A stretch of 15,462 bases of DNA from Geobacter sp. Lineage in GTDB: Bacteria; Desulfobacterota; Desulfuromonadia; Geobacterales; Geobacteraceae. Below, piece by piece: positions 8,233 to 14,936 of this stretch. A program made the position numbers and the translations under genes. Under the pieces are notes generated by a model, which saw nothing but the letters and a program-made list of their open reading frames with translations, had not been told where the DNA came from and made no database searches. Location: positions 416 to 15,877 of the forward strand of contig DNJC01000124.1 in assembly GCA_003490025.1 (NCBI GenBank). The letters run 5' to 3'. The stretch's first letter is position 1; every line of letters starts with the position of its first letter.

Positions 8233-9036
8233 TTACTTCATCCTCCTCCTTCTGAGTCTCGCCGCCAGCAGTGCCGCCGTTCCCCCTCCCAAAAGCAGCA
8301 GCGAAGAAGGCTCCGGCACCGGGGCGCCGTCCGCATTGTAGAAATTGGCCCGCGTGGCGAGAAGCTGGGGGTTCAGCACTTCTTCCAGAAAGATGAATTG
8401 CTCGGATTCCATGGTACCCCCAACGAAACTGATGCCGTAGGCGATGTCGCCGTTCATCAGCAAAGTGGGATTGAACGTGTACTGGCTGTCGGGGGAGACG
8501 AAGTGGTTCATAAAGGTCCCGAAGTTGCCGGCATAGACGTAATCGTTCCAGGCACGATTGGTCCCCGCGTCGGAGTAGGAGTAGATCGTCTCCGACAGCC
8601 CTCCGCTCAACCATCCGGGGGTGACGGTAGTATCGGTTGCCACTATGTTCCAGGTGTAAAGGAAGTTGACAACATCGGTATCGTCGGATTCGTTTTTAGT
8701 CAAGGGGACCAGTTCCACCGTAATCTGGGACGGGCTCACTCCGAAGTCGTACATCTTTACCGTGTCGCCGATGAAGGCGGAATAGTACTCTTTTTGACCG
8801 AAGTACTTGCTGCTACCGTTATCCACCTCTGGAAAGAAAAAGGAGTAGTCGAATTCATGAACAGGCACGCTTACAGAGGTCGTAGCCAACGAAGTTATCC
8901 TGACACACCTGCCGGCAACAAGCTGGGTACCGGCAGGGCACACTATCGCCATGCTCGATTCCGGAAGAGCGACGGAAAGGAGCTGGACCAGCGTCAGCAC
9001 CGCGATGATGAGCACTGCGTTAAATGATGTTCTCAT
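8233..9036 (-). CDS. Secreted PEP-CTERM sorting-signal protein
   Basis: The protein has 267 residues: an N-terminal signal peptide (1-30, hydrophobic core about 7-22, cleavage near SSMA), an uncharacterised body, and a C-terminal PEP-CTERM tail. The tail has Pro-Glu-Pro at 241-243, a hydrophobic helix SLLLLGGGTAALLAA and a basic end RLRRRRMK. Such tails are recognised by exosortases, which process the protein during transit to the cell surface, often with exopolysaccharide export. Cys33 and Cys44, in a short CPAGT...AGRC segment after the signal peptide, may form a disulphide. I recognise no domain in the body (about 50-235), which is rich in aromatic and beta-forming residues. I chose the ATG at 9036 because AGGGGAGG lies 8 nt upstream and a signal peptide starts there. 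The frame remains open 33 codons further upstream, but that extension is AT-rich and lacks signal features. No exosortase is in this window. Confidence 0.88.
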   Translation of the reverse strand: MRTSFNAVLIIAVLTLVQLLSVALPESSMAIVCPAGTQLVAGRCVRITSLATTSVSVPVHEFDYSFFFPEVDNGSSKYFGQKEYYSAFIGDTVKMYDFGVSPSQITVELVPLTKNESDDTDVVNFLYTWNIVATDTTVTPGWLSGGLSETIYSYSDAGTNRAWNDYVYAGNFGTFMNHFVSPDSQYTFNPTLLMNGDIAYGISFVGGTMESEQFIFLEEVLNPQLLATRANFYNADGAPVPEPSSLLLLGGGTAALLAARLRRRRMK

Positions 9037-9293
9037 AGTCACTGCCTCCCCTGCGCTCATCATGCTTAATGATTTTGTGCCAATATAGAAATAAAAAAGT
9101 GGCATAAAATAATTAACCATAACAAATTTACGCAATTCAAATAGTGTTTCCTTTTGTGCAAAATACTATCCAATCCATAACTTTCCGATATCACTGGCTG
9201 TAAATGTTAAGACTTGTGCCATAACGAGTTTTTATGTTAAGAAAATCGACATACCTATTCAGGTTTTCTTTACAGTTCTTACAGCATGAACAA
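9037..9293 (-). promoter_or_regulatory. AT-rich intergenic region with short repeats upstream of the PEP-CTERM gene
   Basis: About 250 nt separate the terminator from the PEP-CTERM start and are strikingly AT-rich beside the GC-rich genes. Direct repeats are visible: ATGTTAAGA at 9204-9212 and 9234-9242 (30 nt apart); TTACAG at 9270-9275 and 9279-9284; and TTGTGCC or a near match at 9075-9081, 9154-9160 and 9214-9220. I could not find a convincing -35/-10 pair or a sigma-54 (GG-N10-GC) element. The stretch probably holds the promoter and regulator sites for the PEP-CTERM gene and perhaps the TPS cluster. No ORF or RNA gene is supported in it. Confidence 0.4.
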
Positions 9294-9317
9294 CAAAAAA
9301 ACCGGCTGAAGGGCCGG
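9294..9317 (-). terminator. Rho-independent terminator after the tauE-like gene
   Basis: Read on the minus strand, CCGGC (9317-9313) and GCCGG (9306-9302) form a 5-bp GC stem around the loop CCTTCA. A run of seven T residues (9301-9295) follows directly. It lies 66 nt beyond the permease stop codon and separates the envelope block from the PEP-CTERM/TPS block. Confidence 0.85.
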
Positions 9318-9383
9318 CCTATCGTTGGAAATACTTAATAAAATGTTGCTGGGCTAACTTTGCCGGTATTTTGTCTTGAGGGC

Positions 9384-10145
9384 CTACTTGTAGATATCGT
9401 AAAACAGCTTTGCCGTTATGGCGAGCACGGAGCAGATGAAGACCGGCCTGATGAACCCGGTCCCCTTCCTGAGCACAAGCCTCGCGCCCATCCTCGCCCC
9501 GACCGCCTGCCCCGCGCCCATCAGGAGCCCCGCCCAGAGAAGCACGTGCCCTCCGGCAACGAAGACCACCAGCGACACGATGTTGCTGACGAAGTTGAAG
9601 AGCTTCGTGTAGCCGGTCGCCTTGCGCATGTCGAACCCGAGCCCGAGCATGATGGCGACCACCCAGAAAGAGCCGGTTCCCGGCCCCAGGAAGCCGTCGT
9701 AGAAGCCGAGCAGAAGGCCGAAAAGCGTGTAAAACGCCCCCCTCGGCAGCCGGGGGTGAACCTCCTCGGCCCCAAGCCTCGGCGTGAATACGGTGTAGGC
9801 GAGGATCAGGAGCAGCAGAAACGGGATGAACTTCTTCAGGAAGCCCGGATCGATCTGCTGCACCGTGTAGGAGCCGAGGACGGCACCTACGGCGGTCCAG
9901 AAGACCCCGGCGGCGGCATCGCGCAGGTTCACGGTCCCGGCCTTGACGAAGTGCGCCATGGCGCTCGCCGAGCCGAAGGTGGCCTGGAGCTTGTTGGTCC
10001 CCAGGGCGTACTGCGGCGGCAGGCCGATCCCGAGGAGGACCGGAATGGTGATGAGGCCGCCGCCGCCTGCGATGGAGTCGATAAGACCGGCAACGGCGCC
10101 GGTAAGAAACAGGACCGGCAGGAGAACCGGGGAAATCTCGATCAT
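9384..10145 (-). CDS. TauE/SafE (TSUP) family membrane permease, YfcA-like
   Basis: The 253-residue polytopic membrane protein shows the TSUP-family duplicated signature. In the first half this is GLIDSIAGGGGLITIPVLL with ALGTNKLQATFGS (about residues 20-60). In the second half it is LLGFYDGFLGPGTGSFWV (about 145-162). Hydrophobic segments across the chain fit about eight helices. Members move organosulphur compounds, sulphite or other small anions across the inner membrane; the substrate cannot be told from sequence, and the YfcA subgroup is functionally unassigned. The ATG at 10145 overlaps the stop of the upstream 741-aa gene as ATGA, which suggests translational coupling. The gene is last in its transcript, before the terminator at 9294-9317. 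Confidence 0.92.
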   Translation of the reverse strand: MIEISPVLLPVLFLTGAVAGLIDSIAGGGGLITIPVLLGIGLPPQYALGTNKLQATFGSASAMAHFVKAGTVNLRDAAAGVFWTAVGAVLGSYTVQQIDPGFLKKFIPFLLLLILAYTVFTPRLGAEEVHPRLPRGAFYTLFGLLLGFYDGFLGPGTGSFWVVAIMLGLGFDMRKATGYTKLFNFVSNIVSLVVFVAGGHVLLWAGLLMGAGQAVGARMGARLVLRKGTGFIRPVFICSVLAITAKLFYDIYK

Positions 10146-12367
10146 CCCTTCGCCCCGCTCGGATATCTGCCGGTTTTGATGCGTTGGTACATCTCGAAAC
10201 TGTATCGAGCGATCGATACCATCAACGGGATCTCCTTGAGCGGCACGGTCGTATCGGCGACTCCCTGCGCCACATGAAACATCTTGTGCCAGGCGACCGG
10301 TGCTCTGACGGCATGTTTAAGCCAGAGCGTGTTGATGACCAGACGCTGCAGCCACAGGTCGCGCCGCGGCTCCAGCACGTTCGACAGCAGGCGCCCTACG
10401 ACATCCGCCGTGTCGAGGCCCGTCCTGCCACTTAGCGACGCCTCGATCTCGTGCTGGACCTCCTCGTCGTCCTCGAACCACGCGCCGAGAACCTGGCCCG
10501 GATCGAGCCAGTGAGCAGACTCCCTGAGCGCGGCCAGGTACTCCTTTTCCTCCACCAGGCGCGGGTCGCGTGCCGCCAACTCATCCCGTAACTGCAGCAG
10601 TTCGTTTCCCGCGTCGAAAGGAACGCCTTTCCACCTGTCCCGTCCGATGATTTCGGCGACGAGGACCAGCCAGTGATTGGGAGTCCTGCCGCAAGCCACC
10701 CCGTCGGCAAGCGCATGGCAGACGCGCAGGTCGAGATAGTCGGCGGAGCATTCCAGGTAGGCATGCCCTTTTTGCGAATCGGCGAGGAACCGCTCCAGTT
10801 GACGCTTGGAGTGCAGGGTCGATTCGTACGAGTTGGCCACCCCGCTCCCCGCCTTCAGGATCACGGTGCAGGCGATGTAATCGGTGCCCGCCGGGACGAC
10901 GACATGGAAACCCTGTCCGCCGGAACCGTCGACGGACGTGGCGTAGACCGTCAGGGCGGGAGGCTTGGCGAGCTGGGCGCACTCCACGTGCGCCTTGCGT
11001 GCATTCGTTATCGCCTGGTCCACATGTTTTCTGGCGGTTTCAGGGAACCAGTTGCGGGATACGATCAGCCGTCGCAGGGTCTGCGGTGTGATGCTGCCGC
11101 CGTCGATCCGGCAGAGCAGCTGCGACACCTGGATCGAGACGTCGGCGCGCGGGTGGAACAGCATCAGGGCGGCGACATCCCGCAGCAGCGGCTGGTCCGC
11201 CGTCATCATCTCCCCTAGCACCGGGAGCTGCAGCTCCGGGTCGTTGACCGCGAACAGCTCGAACATCTGCTGCACCGCGGCAAAAGGAGAAGTGATCCTC
11301 CTCGACTCGAGACTCCTGGCGATGCCGGCCAGGAGATCCTCTCCCTGCGTTTCGTGAAGATCGGCACGAAACGCGCTGTCGGCAACCGTGCCGCGGCTGG
11401 CGTCCCGCAAAACGGGGTGCAGCCTGACGCGGCTATGCAGCAGTATGTTGGCGACCGCCGCTTGGAGGTCGGTGTCGTCGAACTCCGAGAACACCCGCCG
11501 GGCCAATGCCCTCTGGAACCTTTCCATCTGCAGCTTGGAGCCGGGCCGATCCCCTTCCAGTGCCACCTGGTAGAAATCGAGCAGGTCGTACAGGACGCGC
11601 AGGGCCGCGTCGATCTTCTCTTCATTCTGCGGCGACTGCAGGCAGAGTTCCGGGAGCAGCGCGGCGAATTCCTCGCCGGCGCCGTCGTGCAGCAGGAGAT
11701 AGCGTCGCAGTTCGTCCTGCAATGCCAGCAGTCGGCCCACGGGGGCGGTACTGCCGACCTTGGCGTAGAGATCCACGAAGTGCGCCATCCCGACGGAGGT
11801 GACCGGACCGGGCTTGGCGACCGGCGGTTCCGCAGGGGTGGCGCCCGGACCGGCTGCGGATTTTCCACGTACGGCCGCCTTCAGCTCCCTCTCTTTCAGC
11901 GACTGTTCCAGCACCGCTTCCAGGTCCGGCGGCGGCGTGGCGCGACAGGTAAATTCCCCGGGCTCCGGGAAGGCCTTGCCGCGGTACGGTTTTCCATCCA
12001 CCAGTTCACGTACCTCTCGATACTGCCGGTACATGCGGGTCAACCAGTCCGGGCGGGAATTGAGCGTGTCGACGAAGAAGTCGAGAAGAGCGGGGGCGTA
12101 AGGCGCCTGGTAGCTGGAGGCGTCGAGGAAAGGTCCGGCGAAGGGGCCGAGCTGGTCGAAGCCAAGGGAGATCGTGGCCCTGGGCTTCATTTTTTCAGTG
12201 TAGACGATGAGCGTGACCCGGCGGCAGTCGCATCCGGGCTCGGTGCAATAGTACTCGTAGAACCCGTAACTTCCCTTCGGTATGCCGCCGGCCTTGCGGG
12301 ACAGGTCGAGCGTCATGACCGGTGCGCCGGCTTCAGGGAATATCAGGCGGTACGACTTCATGGCCAT
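10142..12367 (-). CDS. Uncharacterised 741-aa protein with N-terminal CX4CXC motif
   Basis: I do not recognise the function. The protein seems cytoplasmic, with no signal peptide or membrane segment. The N-terminal part (about 1-120) has mixed strands and a Cys cluster, C41TEPGC46DC48, that could bind metal. As I recall, similar YYC.EPGCDCRR openings occur in other hypothetical proteins. A low-complexity Ala/Pro-rich linker follows (about 165-185). The long middle is mostly helical and HEAT-like (for example LLRDVAALMLFHPRADVSIQVSQLL). A later segment has more Cys residues (YLECSADYLDLRVC and DGVACGRTPNHW). I chose the ATG at 12367 because GGGAG lies about 7 nt upstream. The frame extends 15 codons further only to a TTG at 12412 without a good ribosome-binding site. 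The gene follows gmhB by 114 nt and overlaps the permease gene by 4 nt, so it is probably co-expressed with the permease. Confidence 0.85.
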   Translation of the reverse strand: MAMKSYRLIFPEAGAPVMTLDLSRKAGGIPKGSYGFYEYYCTEPGCDCRRVTLIVYTEKMKPRATISLGFDQLGPFAGPFLDASSYQAPYAPALLDFFVDTLNSRPDWLTRMYRQYREVRELVDGKPYRGKAFPEPGEFTCRATPPPDLEAVLEQSLKERELKAAVRGKSAAGPGATPAEPPVAKPGPVTSVGMAHFVDLYAKVGSTAPVGRLLALQDELRRYLLLHDGAGEEFAALLPELCLQSPQNEEKIDAALRVLYDLLDFYQVALEGDRPGSKLQMERFQRALARRVFSEFDDTDLQAAVANILLHSRVRLHPVLRDASRGTVADSAFRADLHETQGEDLLAGIARSLESRRITSPFAAVQQMFELFAVNDPELQLPVLGEMMTADQPLLRDVAALMLFHPRADVSIQVSQLLCRIDGGSITPQTLRRLIVSRNWFPETARKHVDQAITNARKAHVECAQLAKPPALTVYATSVDGSGGQGFHVVVPAGTDYIACTVILKAGSGVANSYESTLHSKRQLERFLADSQKGHAYLECSADYLDLRVCHALADGVACGRTPNHWLVLVAEIIGRDRWKGVPFDAGNELLQLRDELAARDPRLVEEKEYLAALRESAHWLDPGQVLGAWFEDDEEVQHEIEASLSGRTGLDTADVVGRLLSNVLEPRRDLWLQRLVINTLWLKHAVRAPVAWHKMFHVAQGVADTTVPLKEIPLMVSIARYSFEMYQRIKTGRYPSGAKG

Positions 12368-12420
12368 CGGACTCTCCCAAAAGCGTTGAACGCGAAAGAG
12401 CTCGACCCTCAAAGCAGTTA

Positions 12421-12444
12421 CGCGCAGGACGCGGAGACTGCGCG
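12421..12444. repeat. Inverted repeat between gmhB and the 741-aa gene
   Basis: CGCGCAG (12421-12427) and CTGCGCG (12438-12444) form a perfect 7-bp stem with a 10-nt loop. It sits inside a purine-rich stretch (12411-12470) with GACGCGGAGA-like words that resembles short dispersed intergenic repeats. No T-run follows on the minus strand, so I do not call it a terminator. The rest of 12368-12481 shows only the ribosome-binding site for the 741-aa gene. Confidence 0.5.
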
Positions 12445-12481
12445 CAGAGAACGCGGGGAAAGCAGTAAGGTTTATAACCCT

Positions 12482-13057
12482 TTACGGTTTTGTTTCCGCC
12501 TCGATCAGCAGTATCGCCTCGGCGGCGGCCAGGAGGTCGCTGTAGGCGGTCACCCCTTCTGGAATCCTTTCGGAGTCGGCGCGGCCGTATCCGGTCAGCA
12601 CCATCAGCGATTTGCACCCAGCGTTCAACCCCGCCTCCACGTCGGCCAGCTTATCGCCTATCATGTAGGAGCGGGAAAGGTCTATGTCGAGATCTTCGGC
12701 CGCCTGTTCCAGCATCCCCGGCAGCGGTTTCCTGCAGCCGCACTCCTTGCGGTAATCGCCGATCGCGTGTTCCGGGTGGTGCGGGCAGAAGTAGCAGGCA
12801 TCGATGGTCACGCCGTAAGCGGCAAGATCGGCGTGCATGTGATCGTGAATCGCCTGAAGCTCGCTCTCGTCGTAATAGCCGCGACCGATGCCGGATTGGT
12901 TGGTCACCACGACAAGAAGAAAACCAGCTTCCTGCAGACGCCTGAGGGCCCAGGGGGCTCCGGGAATGAACTCGAATTCCTCGACCTTGCTCAGGTACTG
13001 CACCTCTACATTTATGGTCCCGTCCCTGTCGAGAAAGACCGCGCGGTTCTTGCCCAT
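12482..13057 (-). CDS. gmhB: D-glycero-beta-D-manno-heptose 1,7-bisphosphate 7-phosphatase
   Basis: The 191-residue HAD-superfamily phosphatase removes the C7 phosphate from heptose 1,7-bisphosphate on the way to ADP-heptose for LPS inner core. The nucleophile motif DRDGT has Asp10 and Asp12. NQSGIGRGYY (53-62) is typical of the GmhB/HisB-N subgroup. The zinc loop is intact: Cys91-Pro-His93 and Cys106-Gly-Cys108, followed by RKP. The late acidic motif GDKLAD carries Asp135 and Asp139. The ATG at 13057 is preceded by AGGGG at suitable spacing. The frame runs 63 codons further upstream, but that would overlap gmhA antiparallel to no known domain and would displace the DRDGT motif from its usual N-terminal place. 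The gene starts 17 nt after gmhA, forming a two-gene heptose unit. Confidence 0.95.
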   Translation of the reverse strand: MGKNRAVFLDRDGTINVEVQYLSKVEEFEFIPGAPWALRRLQEAGFLLVVVTNQSGIGRGYYDESELQAIHDHMHADLAAYGVTIDACYFCPHHPEHAIGDYRKECGCRKPLPGMLEQAAEDLDIDLSRSYMIGDKLADVEAGLNAGCKSLMVLTGYGRADSERIPEGVTAYSDLLAAAEAILLIEAETKP

Positions 13058-13074
13058 GACACCCCTGCCCTTGT

Positions 13075-13653
13075 TCACTCCGCGTTCAGGAAAAGCGCTT
13101 TCTCCACCAGGTCGCAGATTATGTGAATGATGGCGATATGCCCTTCCTGGATACGGGGGGTGTCGTGGCTGGGGACGATCAGCGAGAGGTCCGCCACCTC
13201 TTTGATGGACCCGCCATCCCTCCCGAGCAGCGCGATGGTGCGGCACCCCTTCTCCGCAGCCACTTCCAGCGCCTTTTGCACGTTGGGGGAATTGCCGCTC
13301 GTGGAGATGCCGACCACCACGTCTCCGGAGACGGCGTTCGCCTCGATCTGGCGCGAGAAGACGCAGTCGAAGCCGTAATCGTTCCCGATCGCGGTAAGGA
13401 TCGAGCTGTCCGTGGTGAGGGCGAGGCCCGGGAGCGCGCGCCGCTCCAGCTTGAAGCGCCCCACCATCTCGGCGACGAAATGCTGGGCATCGGCCGCGGA
13501 GCCGCCGTTACCCATGACGAGGATCTTGTTACCCTCGCGGAAGGCGCCCACCAAAAGCAAGACGGCGCTCTCTATCTGGGGAGTAAGCTCCCTCTCAAGC
13601 GCCGTCATCACCTCGCAGTGGTTCCTCAGCTGTGCCTTTATCTCTTCCTTCAT
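13075..13653 (-). CDS. gmhA: Phosphoheptose isomerase (sedoheptulose-7-phosphate isomerase)
   Basis: The 192-residue SIS-domain protein converts sedoheptulose 7-phosphate to D-glycero-D-manno-heptose 7-phosphate, the first committed step of ADP-heptose synthesis. Visible motifs are MGNGGSAADAQHF (47-59), the phosphate-binding STSGNSPN (117-124), and a catalytic/metal set at equivalent positions to the E. coli enzyme as I recall it: His58, Glu62, Gln169 and His177. The ATG at 13653 has GGAGG 4 nt upstream, and the resulting length equals the usual family length. A further ATG at 13671 lacks a ribosome-binding site. gmhB follows 17 nt downstream. Confidence 0.95.
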   Translation of the reverse strand: MKEEIKAQLRNHCEVMTALERELTPQIESAVLLLVGAFREGNKILVMGNGGSAADAQHFVAEMVGRFKLERRALPGLALTTDSSILTAIGNDYGFDCVFSRQIEANAVSGDVVVGISTSGNSPNVQKALEVAAEKGCRTIALLGRDGGSIKEVADLSLIVPSHDTPRIQEGHIAIIHIICDLVEKALFLNAE

Positions 13654-13724
13654 GAATCCTCCACAAATCATTGCAACATCGGCATCTGCAAATCCAGCGG
13701 TGTTTCTAGCTTTCTAAGCCCCGT

Positions 13725-13797
13725 CTCTCCCCTCGCCCTCCGGGAGAGGGGCGGGGGTGAGGGCGCCAATCGCGGCAGGAATGCCGCTCCTACAGGT
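13725..13797. repeat. Composite repeat copy A: C-rich/G-rich hairpin plus REP-like hairpin
   Basis: This unit combines CTCTCCC...GGGAGAG and CGCCCTC...GAGGGCG inverted repeats (13725-13765) with a REP-like element at about 13772-13796. On the minus strand the latter reads GTAGGAG, then GCGGCA-TTCC-TGCCGC, a 6-bp stem with a 4-nt loop. The GTAG head next to an imperfect hairpin is the usual REP layout recognised by RAYT transposases. Bases 13744-13797 repeat almost exactly at 13822-13876. The rest of the gene-free stretch 13672-13868 shows no ORF and no convincing promoter, though a promoter for gmhAB could lie in 13672-13724. Confidence 0.8.
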
Positions 13798-13821
13798 GAA
13801 ATCGCATCTGGACGTCCATCT

Positions 13822-13876
13822 GAGAGGGGCGGGGGTGAGGGCGCCGATTCGCGGCAGCAATGCCGCTCCTACAGGT
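13822..13876. repeat. Composite repeat copy B, overlapping the 3' end of the glycosyltransferase gene
   Basis: This 55-nt unit matches 13744-13797 at all but three positions: one A/G change, one extra T, and one G/C change that falls in the loop of the REP hairpin. The hairpin on the minus strand is GCGGCA-TTGC-TGCCGC after GTAGGAG. The TAG of that GTAG head is the stop codon of the glycosyltransferase gene. The two units are spaced 78-79 nt with a 24-nt unrelated spacer at 13798-13821. Confidence 0.8.
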
Positions 13877-14897
13877 TACCGCGGCCTTGGCAGCGCTCCC
13901 TGATCCGCTCCGTGAGGTCGGAAAAGGAAAGATAGCGGTCGCTCCATGGGAAGGGCAGGCCGTCCACAGCGGTGACCGGCACGATCCCCTTCTTGTCGGA
14001 CACGATCTTGTCGAAGACGCGCCGTTTCATCCCGTCCCAGCCAAGGCGCGGCAAAGAGACCATCCTCACGTTCTCGTGCAGCGCGTCGAAACCGGCCTGC
14101 TGGGCCGCGCGGCTCAAGGCGCAGGGGAGAAGCAGCGTGTAGCTATCGCCCAGACGCGCCCCTTTCACGAGCCACTCAAGCTTCTGTCCCAGGAGGTCTA
14201 CCTCCACCCCCTTGGGGACGTGCAGGATGTAATCTCCTCCGTTCCCCCAGCGCTCGCGGAACATGGTGATGGAGCGGTGCAGCGTCTCGCGCCGCCTCTG
14301 CTCCGAGCCGAACGGCGTCTCATCCTGCCAGCTCACCACGGGGGTGTGGACGTGGTAGGTGAGAAAGCCCTTGGCGCAGGCGCGACGGGTATAGTCCTTG
14401 AGGCACCACGCCCCGCCGTCCATCCCCTCGTCGAAGCCGCCGATCCCGCGGTACAGCTCCCTGGTGAGCACCATGGCGGCGAAGGAGCCGTGCTCGACCT
14501 CCGTCGCCGCGGCGCAGGGCGCCCCCGGTTCCAGGGACGGAAGCAGGATCCCGGCCTCCGGGTGCTGCCGGGCGAAGGCGAGGATCGGATCGAGCCACCC
14601 GGCGCTGACCACGGTCGTGTTGCGCACGAGGGCGAGGTACGGCGCCCGGGAACTCTCGAAACCGCGGTTGGCCGAACGGACGAAACCGATGTTGCTGTCG
14701 TCGCGCATCAACAGGGCACGATCGTCCAGGCCGTCCGCAAATTCCTGCAACAGCCTTTCGGTGTCGCGTTCGGAGCCGCAGTCGACCATGATGAAACGTG
14801 CACCCGGGGTGTGGCCGATCAGGTTCACCAGGCAGTTACGGGTCTCGTCGGGCCTGTTCCAGATGGGTATGATGACGTCTATGACAGCGTCGGTCAT
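13869..14897 (-). CDS. Glycosyltransferase family 2-like protein
   Basis: The 342-residue protein has a GT-A fold start (VIDVIIPIWNRPDETRNCL, residues 6-23), the NIGFVRSANRGFESS segment (69-83) and YLALVRNTTVVSAGWLDP (87-104), followed by an acceptor-side motif GIGGFDEGMDGG (151-162) and LKDYTRRACAKGF (167-179). It probably transfers a sugar to LPS, O-antigen or another surface glycan, given the adjacent heptose genes. The usual metal-binding acidic motif (NND or DXD, expected at 92-95) is Arg-Asn-Thr-Thr here, so activity is uncertain. The C-terminal 130 residues match no domain I recognise. The ATG at 14897 has GAGGG 7 nt upstream; the frame extends 7 codons further only to a TTG at 14918. 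It starts 39 nt after mreB. Its stop lies in a REP-like repeat. Confidence 0.88.
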   Translation of the reverse strand: MTDAVIDVIIPIWNRPDETRNCLVNLIGHTPGARFIMVDCGSERDTERLLQEFADGLDDRALLMRDDSNIGFVRSANRGFESSRAPYLALVRNTTVVSAGWLDPILAFARQHPEAGILLPSLEPGAPCAAATEVEHGSFAAMVLTRELYRGIGGFDEGMDGGAWCLKDYTRRACAKGFLTYHVHTPVVSWQDETPFGSEQRRRETLHRSITMFRERWGNGGDYILHVPKGVEVDLLGQKLEWLVKGARLGDSYTLLLPCALSRAAQQAGFDALHENVRMVSLPRLGWDGMKRRVFDKIVSDKKGIVPVTAVDGLPFPWSDRYLSFSDLTERIRERCQGRGNL

Positions 14898-14936
14898 GGC
14901 AATCCCTCGGGATGACAAGGCAAGTTCTCGAACCGG

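Noticed and set aside
9037..9135. 33-codon N-terminal extension of the PEP-CTERM protein
   Set aside because: The extension is AT-rich with no ribosome-binding site, and it would bury the signal peptide. AGGGGAGG directly precedes the ATG at 9036.
9061..9240. Sigma-54 promoter based on GGCAC words on the minus strand
   Set aside because: At both GGCAC sites the dinucleotide ten bases after GG is not GC (AA or TT), so the essential -24/-12 pattern is not met.
11354..13126. 590-codon open frame on the + strand
   Set aside because: It spans antisense across the 741-aa gene, the intergenic gap and gmhB. Crossing two well-supported genes and having no domain makes it a GC-driven shadow.
13058..13246. 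N-terminal extension of gmhB to 13246
   Set aside because: It would overlap gmhA by more than 150 nt and add 63 unmatched residues before the DRDGT motif, which normally lies near residue 10. The ATG at 13057 has a ribosome-binding site.
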